Notes under the pieces: generated by a model | What the model was told of the DNA's origin: nothing | Seen by the model: the letters and a program-made list of their open reading frames with translations, nothing else | Databases searched by the model: none | Source of the DNA: an uncultured Oscillibacter sp. | GTDB lineage: Bacteria; Bacillota; Clostridia; Oscillospirales; Oscillospiraceae | Length of the DNA: 32,124 bases | Direction of reading: 5' to 3' | Assembly: GCA_910587875.1 (NCBI GenBank) | Contig: CAJUOD010000019.1 | Location: forward strand, 1-32,124 | Made by a program: the position numbers and the translations under genes | Shown here: positions 23,857 through 30,369 of the stretch, one piece after another | Numbering within the stretch: the first letter of the stretch is position 1 | Layout: each line of letters starts with the position of its first letter

Positions 23857-24369
23857 TTATGTCGTCCGGCCCCACTGGCGCCGGACAGCCGTGGTGCTGC
23901 GGGTCAGGGCGGTTATGCTGAGCAGCTCCACCCCGGTCAGGATCGCGCTTTGAATCACCCGCGTCCCCAAGAGAACGACGTAGGGGGAGCTGTACAAAAC
24001 GGAAATCCAAAACGAGGTGAGCAGCAGACTCACGCCGAACTGGTTCAGCAGCACCGCCGTCACAATACGGGGCAGCGTCTGCTCCTTGTGGAGCAGCAGG
24101 CCGAAGATGACGCCCGTCAGCGCGCAGGACAGGGTAAAGCCGGGGAAATAGGGCCCAATGGGGAACAGAACCGCTCCCAGAAAATCGCCCAGAGCGCCCA
24201 CCGCCGCCGCCGGGACCGGCCCATAGGCCCAGGCCGCGATGAATACCGGCACAAAGGCAAAGCCAATCTTGATGTTCCAGGCATTGATGGACAGGAATCG
24301 GGACAGGACGATGTGCATGGCCGTCAAAAGGCCGATGGTGACTACAAGCTTTGTTTGAATTTTACGCAT
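23857..24369 (-). CDS. folT: ECF transporter S component, folate-specific (FolT)
   Basis: Membrane protein of 170 residues with about six hydrophobic segments, of the folate-family substrate-binding (S) component of ECF transporters. Typical blocks are LLTAMHIVLSRFLSINAWNI near the start and VGALGDFLGAVLFPIGPYFP in the middle. It captures folates and works with the shared ECF ATPases and T subunit encoded elsewhere. The ATG at 24369 follows AAAGGAG; an ATG 18 bases upstream has no such site. The specificity call is supported independently by the THF riboswitch directly upstream. Its TAA stop at 23857 is 12 bases before the ATT start of folC. Confidence 0.92.
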   Translation of the reverse strand: MRKIQTKLVVTIGLLTAMHIVLSRFLSINAWNIKIGFAFVPVFIAAWAYGPVPAAAVGALGDFLGAVLFPIGPYFPGFTLSCALTGVIFGLLLHKEQTLPRIVTAVLLNQFGVSLLLTSFWISVLYSSPYVVLLGTRVIQSAILTGVELLSITALTRSTTAVRRQWGRTT

Positions 24370-24432
24370 AAAAAGAACTCCTTTCATGGCAGATCTGCCA
24401 CAAAAAGAGTTCTTTTACTCCCCCGTGGCAGC
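24370..24432 (-). promoter_or_regulatory. Expression platform of the THF riboswitch: mutually exclusive hairpins over the folT ribosome site
   Basis: The folT SD (24378-24381) lies in 24370-24384, which pairs almost perfectly with 24402-24417 (AAAAGAACTC against GAGTTCTTTT). A perfect 14-base palindrome TGGCAGATCTGCCA (24387-24400) fills the loop. An alternative 7-bp pairing, CTGCCAC/GTGGCAG (24425-24431 with 24395-24401), takes one arm of that palindrome, so the two folds exclude each other. This indicates control of translation, with no U-tract for termination. Confidence 0.7.
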
Positions 24433-24433
24433 G

Positions 24434-24518
24434 GAAGCGGGTACGGCACCGCGGATCGCTCCTTCGTTTACAGGCAACCTCCCATCCTGTAACACTTAAC
24501 GCGCCGTCCCTACTCTGA
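24434..24518 (-). ncRNA. THF riboswitch aptamer
   Basis: Minus-strand sequence matches the tetrahydrofolate riboswitch (folT-leader type) at its conserved blocks, in order: GAGTAG (24515-24510), GCGTTAAGTG (24502-24493), GGATGGGA (24487-24480), AACGAAG (24468-24462) and CGCGGTGCCG (24453-24444). The closing stem is formed by 24503-24510 with 24439-24447 with one bulge. It senses reduced folates and controls the downstream folT and folC genes. Its 5' edge is only about 26 bases after the folD stop, and no terminator is seen between them, so it is probably intercistronic. Confidence 0.93.
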
Positions 24519-24543
24519 CAAGGAAACGTATGAATTTGTGCTT

Positions 24544-25395
24544 CTATTTCTGCGCCTTTTCAGCCGCCTCGATCACATGCTTTGCCAAGACGGCGGTGGT
24601 GACGGCGCCCACTCCCCCGGGCACCGGGGTAATGGCGGACACGACAGGTTCCACCTCATCGAATTTTACATCGCCGCAGAGCTTGCCGTTTTCGTCCACG
24701 TTGATGCCCACGTCCACCACCACCTGGCCCGGCGCGGCGAAGGCCTTGTCCACGACCCCGGCCTTGCCCGCGGCGGCGACGATAATCTCCGCCTCCCGGC
24801 ATACGCCGGGCATATCCACGGTACGGGTGTGGCACATGGTGACCGTGGCGTTTTTCTGCTGGAGCATCATGGAAACAGGCTTCCCGATCACGAGGCTGCG
24901 GCCGATGACCACGGCCCGCTTGCCCGTGAGGGCGATGCCGTAGTGGTCCAGCAGCTCGATGCAGGCCTGGGCCGTGCAGGGGGGAAAGCCCGCGCCCTTT
25001 CCGGTGAACACCGCCGCCAGCGACCCGGCGGTCATGCAGTCCACATCCTTCTCCGGGGCCAGCAGAGCGCAGGCGGCCTCCTCCATCTCTTTGTCCGGCA
25101 GGGGCCGGAATATCAGGCAGCCGTGGACGGAGCTGTCGCTGTTGATCTCCCGGATGGTATCGAGAAGCTGCTCCTTCGTACAGCCCTCGGGGAGCAGGAA
25201 GCGCTTGACCGCGATGCCGATTTTGTCGCAGCGCTTCATGGCGCCGGTCTCATAGGATATGTCGTCCGGGCGCTCGCCCACCCGCAGGATCGCCAGCGTG
25301 GGAACGCTTCCGGCCTGCTTGAGCTTTTCGGCTCTTGCAATCAGCTCCTCGCTGAGCGCGGCGGCCACAGGCGCGCCTTTCAGAATCTCCGCCAT
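24544..25395 (-). CDS. folD: Bifunctional methylene-THF dehydrogenase / methenyl-THF cyclohydrolase
   Basis: FolD, 283 residues, interconverts formyl-, methenyl- and methylene-THF with NAD(P)H. Family blocks are SYETGAMKRCDKIGIAVKRF (the catalytic Lys region), GCLIFRPLPDKEMEEA, DVDCMTAGSLAAVFTGKG, PPCTAQACIELLDHYGI, VVIGRSLVIGKPVSMMLQQK and VEPVVSAITPVPGGVGAVT. The ATG at 25395 shares one base with the fchA stop (TGATG) and follows GGGAGG, so it is coupled to fchA. It supplies methylene-THF to the MetF/MetV/RnfC2 reductase encoded convergently. Confidence 0.95.
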   Translation of the reverse strand: MAEILKGAPVAAALSEELIARAEKLKQAGSVPTLAILRVGERPDDISYETGAMKRCDKIGIAVKRFLLPEGCTKEQLLDTIREINSDSSVHGCLIFRPLPDKEMEEAACALLAPEKDVDCMTAGSLAAVFTGKGAGFPPCTAQACIELLDHYGIALTGKRAVVIGRSLVIGKPVSMMLQQKNATVTMCHTRTVDMPGVCREAEIIVAAAGKAGVVDKAFAAPGQVVVDVGINVDENGKLCGDVKFDEVEPVVSAITPVPGGVGAVTTAVLAKHVIEAAEKAQK

Positions 25396-26006
25396 CAGCA
25401 AAACCTCCCGTATACGTCCTGATAAACCTTTTCCGCGACGGGCCAGTATTTCGCCATCTGCGCGTCCACATGGGCGTTTATTTTTTCGGCGTACTCCCGG
25501 TCCTTCATGGACTTGGTGTTTACCTTCACATTGACCGCCGCGCCGTACATGGCGCTCCAGCAGAATACCACGCCGGTGGCGGCGTCGGAGATGGCCAGTA
25601 CGCTGCCCTTCGCCGCGAACTCCCGCTGGAGCTCAATGGCCTCGCAGCAGAGGTCCAGGCTCTCCAGCGGCGCGGCGGCGGCGTCCCGGAGGCACTTTTC
25701 CATCACCTCGTCCCGGGTGGGATCGTCCTTGGGGATGCCATAGGCGCGGCTGAGGGGCTCAAAGGCCTCGGCGTCCTTGTTCACGCAGGAGAGCAGTCTG
25801 ACCCGAAGCTCCTGGGCCCGGGCCATCAGGGCCCTGACGTCCTCTTCCACGTCCGCGTACTTCTTTTTTCCCACGGTAAGCTCGCCCACCATGTCGCCCA
25901 GGGCGATGCCGATGGCGCCCACCAGGGCGCTGGCCCCGCCGCCGCCGGGGATGGCTGCCTTGGAGGCCAGGGCCTCGGTAAATTCCGTTACGCTTTTGTT
26001 CAGCAT
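25395..26006 (-). CDS. fchA: Methenyl-THF cyclohydrolase / formiminotransferase-cyclodeaminase family (FchA)
   Basis: All-helical cyclodeaminase-fold protein of 203 residues. It matches FchA/FTCD: IPGGGGASALVGAIGIALGD at the folate-binding N-terminal helix, KKKYADVEEDVRALM, and KGSVLAISDAATGVVF. In acetogens it catalyses cyclisation of formyl-THF to methenyl-THF, overlapping with the FolD cyclohydrolase; in amino-acid degraders the same fold removes ammonia from formimino-THF. The position between fhs and folD favours the first role. It begins 12 bases after fhs and overlaps folD by one base. Confidence 0.93.
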   Translation of the reverse strand: MLNKSVTEFTEALASKAAIPGGGGASALVGAIGIALGDMVGELTVGKKKYADVEEDVRALMARAQELRVRLLSCVNKDAEAFEPLSRAYGIPKDDPTRDEVMEKCLRDAAAAPLESLDLCCEAIELQREFAAKGSVLAISDAATGVVFCWSAMYGAAVNVKVNTKSMKDREYAEKINAHVDAQMAKYWPVAEKVYQDVYGRFC

Positions 26007-26018
26007 AAATCTACCTCA

Positions 26019-27695
26019 TCAGAACAGACCCGAGATCTTGCCGTCCTCGTCCACGTCGATTCTCTCAGCGGCGGGGCTCTTGGGCAGGCCGGGCATGGTC
26101 ATGATATCGCCGGTCAGCGCCACGATGAAGCCCGCCCCGGCGGAAACCTTCAGGTTGCGCACCGTGACGGTGAAGCCCCGGGGCGCTCCCAGCAGGGCGG
26201 GATCGTCGGAGAAGGAGTACTGCGTCTTTGCCATGCAGATGGGCATACCGGCAAAGCCCAGCTCCGTGAGCTTCTTGGCCTGTTTTTTCGCGTTGTCGGT
26301 CAGCTGTACGCCGTCGGCGTGGTAAACGCGCTTACAGATGGCGTCCAGCTTCTCCTCGATGGAGCTCTCCAGCTCATAGGACTGGCGGAAGCTGCCGGGC
26401 TGCTCGCACAGGCGGACCACTTCCTCGGCGAGGGCCACGCCGCCTTCGCCGCCCTTGGCCCAAACCTCGCTGAGGGCCACGTTGGCGCCCAGCTCCTTGC
26501 ACTTGGCTTCCACGAGATCCAGCTCCGCCTTCGTATCGGTGGGGAAGGCGTTGATCGCCACCACGCAGGGCAGGCCGAACACCTCTTTGATGTTCTCCAC
26601 ATGCTGCAGCAGATTGGGCAGGCCCTTTTCCAGCGCCTCCAGGTTTTCGTGGTTTAGGTCGGCCTTCGCCACGCCGCCGTGATACTTCAGCGCGCGCACC
26701 GTGGCCACGACCACCACCGCCGACGGGGTCAGCCCCGCCATGCGGCACTTGATATCCAGGAATTTCTCCGCGCCCAGGTCGGCGGCGAAGCCCGCCTCGG
26801 TGACGGTGTAGTCCCCCAGCTTCAGGGCCATGCGGGTGGCGGTGACGGAGTTGCAGCCGTGGGCGATGTTGGCGAAGGGTCCGCCGTGGATGAACGCGGG
26901 GGTGCCCTCCAAGGTCTGGACCAGGTTGGGCTTGAGGGCGTCCTTCAGCAGTGCCGTCATCGCGCCCTCGGCCTTCAGGTCGTGGGCGGTGACAGGCTTC
27001 CCGTCATAGGTATAGCCCACGATGATGCGGCCCAGGCGGGCCTTCAGGTCGGGGATGTCGGAGGCCAGGCACAGGACCGCCATGACCTCGGAGGCCACGG
27101 TGATGTCAAAGCCGTCCTCTCTCGGCACGCCCTGCATCCGTCCGCCCAGGCCGTCCACCACGTTTCGCAGCTGCCGGTCATTCATGTCCACGCAGCGCTT
27201 CCAGGTGATCTGTTTTACGTCGATTCCCAGGGCGTTGCCCTGCTGGATATGGTTGTCCAGCATCGCCGCCAGCAGGTTGTTAGCCGCTCCGATGGCATGG
27301 AAGTCGCCGGTGAAGTGCAGGTTGATGTCCTCCATGGGAACTACCTGAGCATAGCCGCCGCCGGCGGCGCCACCCTTGATGCCGAACACGGGGCCCAAAG
27401 AGGGCTCGCGCAGGGCGACAATGACGTTTTTGCCGATTTTCTTCAGGCCGTCCGCCAAGCCCACGGAGGTCGTGGTCTTGCCCTCCCCGGCGGGAGTGGG
27501 GGTGATGGCGGTGACCAGGATCAGCTTGCCGTCCGGCTTGTCCGCCAGGTCTTTGAGCATACGGTAATCCACCTTGGCCTTGTAGTTGCCGTACTGCTCC
27601 AGGTACTTTTCATCCACGCCGGCCGCAGCCGCGATCTCGCGGATGTGCTTCGGGGTGCATTCCTGGGCAATCTCAATATCGGATTTGACTTCCAT
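26019..27695 (-). CDS. fhs: Formate-tetrahydrofolate ligase
   Basis: Formyl-THF synthetase, 558 residues, joins formate to THF with ATP at the entry of the methyl branch. Marks are the P-loop TPTPAGEGKTTTSVGLADGL near residue 65, REPSLGPVFGIKGGAAGGGY, INLHFTGDFHAI, FDITVASEVMAVLCLA and ATVRALKYHGG. The ATG at 27695 follows GGGAGG; the frame is open upstream for 459 more bases but that covers the promoter and the divergent gene, so it is not coding. It is the first gene of the fhs-fchA-folD-folT-folC unit and has a consensus promoter directly upstream. Confidence 0.97.
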   Translation of the reverse strand: MEVKSDIEIAQECTPKHIREIAAAAGVDEKYLEQYGNYKAKVDYRMLKDLADKPDGKLILVTAITPTPAGEGKTTTSVGLADGLKKIGKNVIVALREPSLGPVFGIKGGAAGGGYAQVVPMEDINLHFTGDFHAIGAANNLLAAMLDNHIQQGNALGIDVKQITWKRCVDMNDRQLRNVVDGLGGRMQGVPREDGFDITVASEVMAVLCLASDIPDLKARLGRIIVGYTYDGKPVTAHDLKAEGAMTALLKDALKPNLVQTLEGTPAFIHGGPFANIAHGCNSVTATRMALKLGDYTVTEAGFAADLGAEKFLDIKCRMAGLTPSAVVVVATVRALKYHGGVAKADLNHENLEALEKGLPNLLQHVENIKEVFGLPCVVAINAFPTDTKAELDLVEAKCKELGANVALSEVWAKGGEGGVALAEEVVRLCEQPGSFRQSYELESSIEEKLDAICKRVYHADGVQLTDNAKKQAKKLTELGFAGMPICMAKTQYSFSDDPALLGAPRGFTVTVRNLKVSAGAGFIVALTGDIMTMPGLPKSPAAERIDVDEDGKISGLF

Positions 27696-27729
27696 ATAGC
27701 GGTACCTCCCTGCATTTTGTAGTGAGTGC

Positions 27730-27758
27730 ATTATAGCATGTTCGATAGATTCGGACAA
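27730..27758 (-). promoter_or_regulatory. SigmaA promoter for the fhs operon
   Basis: On the minus strand TTGTCC (27758-27753) and TATAAT (27735-27730) are spaced 17 bases. The -10 is perfect consensus. The expected start is about 30 bases before the fhs ATG. Confidence 0.8.
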
Positions 27759-27770
27759 GGTACTATGTAA

Positions 27771-27788
27771 AAAATTCCACAGAATTTT
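27771..27788. promoter_or_regulatory. 18-bp palindrome between the divergent fhs and acs-accessory promoters
   Basis: AAAATTC and GAATTTT arms of 7 bp around CACA, centred between the two -35 boxes (27753-27758 on minus, 27809-27814 on plus). It is well placed to regulate both promoters. The protein that binds it is unknown. Confidence 0.5.
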
Positions 27789-27808
27789 CGCGGCATGGAC
27801 TGTGGCTA

Positions 27809-27838
27809 TTGACAGAACCGCCATAAGAGTGAGATAAT
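27809..27838 (+). promoter_or_regulatory. SigmaA promoter for the nickel/acs operon
   Basis: TTGACA at 27809-27814 and GATAAT at 27833-27838, spaced 18 bases, about 30 bases before the GTG at 27873. Confidence 0.75.
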
Positions 27839-27872
27839 ACCAAGATAGAACTTGTAAAAGAGGTGAGATTTC

Positions 27873-28127
27873 GTGCACGATCACGATCATGAGCACCATC
27901 ATGAGCACCATGACCACGCGCCGGGCGCCACGCCCAGGGAGGAGCTGGTGGCGATGCTGCGCTATATGGCGGGGCACAACGCCGCTCACACCAAGGAACT
28001 GGCGGAGCTTGCCGGGCAGCTGGAGACAGCCGGCGAGCACGAGCAGTATCAGCAGGTGATGCAGGCGGTGGAGGAATACCGGCAGGCGAACGCGCGATTG
28101 CAGGGCGTTCTGGAAAAGCTGGAGTGA
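27873..28127 (+). CDS. Small His-rich protein, probable nickel-binding
   Basis: An 84-residue soluble protein. The first 15 residues contain nine histidines (MHDHDHEHHHEHHDH), a run typical of Ni/Co-binding tails. Residues 25-84 form two predicted amphipathic helices (EELVAMLRYMAGHNAAHTKE and HEQYQQVMQAVEEYRQANAR) with more His. It starts with GTG after AGAGGTGAG. It is the first gene of the unit leading to cooT, cooC-like and acsD/acsC, so a nickel store or chaperone for CODH/ACS is the best guess; this function is inferred, not known. Confidence 0.8.
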   Translation: MHDHDHEHHHEHHDHAPGATPREELVAMLRYMAGHNAAHTKELAELAGQLETAGEHEQYQQVMQAVEEYRQANARLQGVLEKLE

Positions 28128-28141
28128 AGGAGGGACGGCCA

Positions 28142-28354
28142 ATGTGTCTTTCAACCATCTACCGCGGCAGCGTGGAGCAGGACAACCTGCTGATGAAAAA
28201 CGTCAGGATGATCTCGTGCCGGGACGGTAAGATCGTGCTGACGGATCTGATGGAGCGGGAGCTGTCCATTAAGGGCGAACTGGACATGGCGGACCTGGTG
28301 AACGGGGTGGCCGTGATCCGCGAGACAAACCGGCAAGGCGGAGACGGCCAATGA
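28142..28354 (+). CDS. cooT: CooT-family nickel-binding protein
   Basis: A 70-residue protein starting MCLSTIYRG. CooT is a small dimeric nickel chaperone for CO dehydrogenase whose Cys2 forms the nickel site; that Cys is present. The rest fits the compact beta fold: NVRMISCRDGKIVLTDLMER, then IKGELDMADLVNGVAVI. The ATG at 28142 is chosen because GGAGGG precedes it by 7 bases; starting earlier would bury the essential Met-Cys end. Its stop overlaps the next ATG (ATGA). Confidence 0.9.
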   Translation: MCLSTIYRGSVEQDNLLMKNVRMISCRDGKIVLTDLMERELSIKGELDMADLVNGVAVIRETNRQGGDGQ

Positions 28355-28584
28355 AAACCTATGAGGTGGTGCGGGAGATCCCCAATTCCTGCAGGAACAA
28401 CCAGATGCGCGACGTGTTTTTCCAGGAGATCTCCTGCGACGATCCCGAGCAGTACGTCCGCGGCCTGTTTGCCGGCCAGCAGTGCGAGTTTGACGTACAG
28501 CGCCAGGAGAATGGGGACGCCACGATCTTCGTCAGGACCGGCGATATCTGCCAGAAGTTTCTGTTCACCCTGATAGACGGCTGA
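28351..28584 (+). CDS. Small conserved-context protein of unknown function, 77 residues
   Basis: I do not recognise a family. It is soluble, rich in charged residues, and has four cysteines (14, 29, 45, 67), suggesting a metal or redox role. It begins MKTYEVVREIPNSCRNNQ and ends with a beta-strand pattern (DATIFVRTGDICQKFLFTLI). The ATG overlaps the cooT stop by 4 bases, so it is translated together with CooT, and the CooC-type ATPase follows after 27 bases. That places it in the nickel-maturation set by context only. Confidence 0.75.
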   Translation: MKTYEVVREIPNSCRNNQMRDVFFQEISCDDPEQYVRGLFAGQQCEFDVQRQENGDATIFVRTGDICQKFLFTLIDG

Positions 28585-28611
28585 ACGTTTCTAACATAGG
28601 GAGGAATCAAA

Positions 28612-29379
28612 GTGACCCATACCATTGCAATCGCCGGAAAAGGCGGCGTCGGAAAAACCACGATCTGCGGCATGCTGGTGGATTATTTGTGCCGCAGCGG
28701 AAAAACGCCGATCCTCGTGGTGGACGCCGACGCCAATTCCAATTTGAATGAAGTCCTGGGCGTGGAGGTGGAAACCACGCTGGGCGATATCCGCGAGGAG
28801 ATGGCCCAGGCGGAAAAGCGGGGCGACACGATCCCCGGCGGCATGACCAAGGCGGACTACGCCGAGTTCCGCTTCGGCTCGGCGCTGATCGAGGAGGACG
28901 ACTTCGACATGCTGGTGATGGGCCGCACCCAGGGAAAGGGCTGTTACTGCTTTGTCAACGGCATCCTCCAGACGCAGCTGGAAAAATACGCGGGGCACTA
29001 CCGCTATATGGTCATCGACAACGAGGCCGGCATGGAGTACATCGCCCGGGGCACGCTTCCCCACATCGACACGCTGCTGCTGGTCTCCGACTGCTCCCGC
29101 CGGGGCGTCCAGGCGGTGGGGCGGATCGCGGAAATGGTCAAGGACCTGGGCCTCTCCCCCGGGCAGACGAAGCTGATTGTCAACCGGGCGCCGGAGGGAA
29201 CGCTCACCGCCGGCGTCGCGGAGGAGATCGAAAAGCACGGACTGGAGCTCGCCGGGGTGCTGCCCCAGGACCAGGCGGTGTATGAGGCCGACTGCGACGG
29301 AAAACCAAGCGCCTACGTTTCGGACAGCACGCCGGTCAAGCAGGCCCTGGCCGGAATTATAAAGGAACTGAACCTGTAA
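28612..29379 (+). CDS. cooC: CooC/AcsF-type nickel-insertion ATPase
   Basis: MinD-like ATPase of 255 residues used in nickel insertion into CODH or ACS. It has the deviant Walker A GKGGVGKTT at residues 9-17, VVDADANSNLNEVLG after it, and the metal-binding Cys-x-Cys at 111-113 (KGCYCFVNGIL), matching the dimer-interface site of CooC. Later blocks are VIDNEAGMEYIARGT and LIVNRAPEG. The start is GTG 28612 after GGGAGG. Whether its client is CODH (CooC) or ACS (AcsF) cannot be decided from sequence alone. It is followed by acsD after 26 bases. Confidence 0.92.
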   Translation: MTHTIAIAGKGGVGKTTICGMLVDYLCRSGKTPILVVDADANSNLNEVLGVEVETTLGDIREEMAQAEKRGDTIPGGMTKADYAEFRFGSALIEEDDFDMLVMGRTQGKGCYCFVNGILQTQLEKYAGHYRYMVIDNEAGMEYIARGTLPHIDTLLLVSDCSRRGVQAVGRIAEMVKDLGLSPGQTKLIVNRAPEGTLTAGVAEEIEKHGLELAGVLPQDQAVYEADCDGKPSAYVSDSTPVKQALAGIIKELNL

Positions 29380-29405
29380 TCAAATGATTTGAGGGGGAAA
29401 GACAT

Positions 29406-30350
29406 ATGCCATTTGCAGCAAAAACACAGGCGTATAACGCCAAAATCAACGCGGTCGTTCTGGGAACCGGCAACAAGGCGGTCCAGATCGGCGGAAACAA
29501 CGTGCTGCCGTTTTACAGCTTCGACGCGCCCATTGAAAACCCGCCGAAAATCGGCGTGGAGATCACCGACGGGGCGCTGGAGGAGTACACGCAGCCGAAG
29601 CTGAAGGCCTTCTACGACGGCTGCGCCAGCCTGGAGGAGATGGCTGTGCGGGCCCAGAGCATCCCCGGCGTGTCCTTTGTGGCGCTGCACCTGAAGAGCG
29701 CCGATCCCAACGGCAAAAATGTATCCGTGGAGGAGTGCGCGGCCCTGGCCGAGTCCGTCGCCGCCAAGGTGGAGCTGCCCCTGGTCATCATGGGCTGCAA
29801 GGACATCGAGAAGGACGCCGAGCTGTTCACGAAGATCTCTGAACGGCTGAGCGGGAAGAACATCCTCGTGCTGTCGGCCAGAGAGGAAAACTACAAGACC
29901 GTGGGCGCCTCGGCGGCCTTGGCCTACGGACAGAAGGTGGGCGCCGAGTCCGCGGTGGACATCAACCTGGCCAAGCAGCTCAACACCGTGATGACCCAGC
30001 TGGGCGTGAACCCCGCTTCCATCGTGATGCAGGCGGGCTCCGCCGCCGCCGGCTACGGCTTTGAGTACCTCGCCTCCACCCTGGAGCGCATCAAGCTGGC
30101 GGCTCTGGGACAGGCCGACGCGCAGCTTCAGATGCCGATCATGACGCCGGTCTCCCCGGAAACCTGGGGCGTGAAGGAATCGGTCATGCCGGAAGCCGAA
30201 ATGCCCGAGTGGGGAGACGCGGAGGAGCGCGGCGTCGAGATGGAGATCACAACGGCCGCGGCATGCCTGGCCGGGGGTTCCGACGCGATCATCATGCGCC
30301 ATCCGGATGCCATCAAGACGATTGCCCGGATGATTGACGAATTGGTCTGA
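29406..30350 (+). CDS. acsD: Corrinoid iron-sulfur protein small subunit (CODH/ACS delta)
   Basis: Small (delta/beta) subunit of the corrinoid Fe-S protein, 314 residues, a TIM barrel that helps hold the cobamide and dock methyltransferase and ACS. Family blocks are NVLPFYSFDAPIENPPKIGV, VSFVALHLKSADPN, LPLVIMGCKDIEKDAELF, IVMQAGSAAAGYGFEYL and AQLQMPIMTPVSPETWGVKE. It starts at ATG 29406 after GAGGGGG. Its product should pair with AcsC, encoded 19 bases downstream. Confidence 0.95.
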   Translation: MPFAAKTQAYNAKINAVVLGTGNKAVQIGGNNVLPFYSFDAPIENPPKIGVEITDGALEEYTQPKLKAFYDGCASLEEMAVRAQSIPGVSFVALHLKSADPNGKNVSVEECAALAESVAAKVELPLVIMGCKDIEKDAELFTKISERLSGKNILVLSAREENYKTVGASAALAYGQKVGAESAVDINLAKQLNTVMTQLGVNPASIVMQAGSAAAGYGFEYLASTLERIKLAALGQADAQLQMPIMTPVSPETWGVKESVMPEAEMPEWGDAEERGVEMEITTAAACLAGGSDAIIMRHPDAIKTIARMIDELV

Positions 30351-30369
30351 GGAAGGAGGAACACACACC

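Noticed and set aside
27696..28154. N-terminal extension of the fhs frame to 711 residues
   Set aside because: It crosses the fhs promoter and the divergent His-rich gene; the ATG at 27695 has a proper GGGAGG and gives the normal family length.
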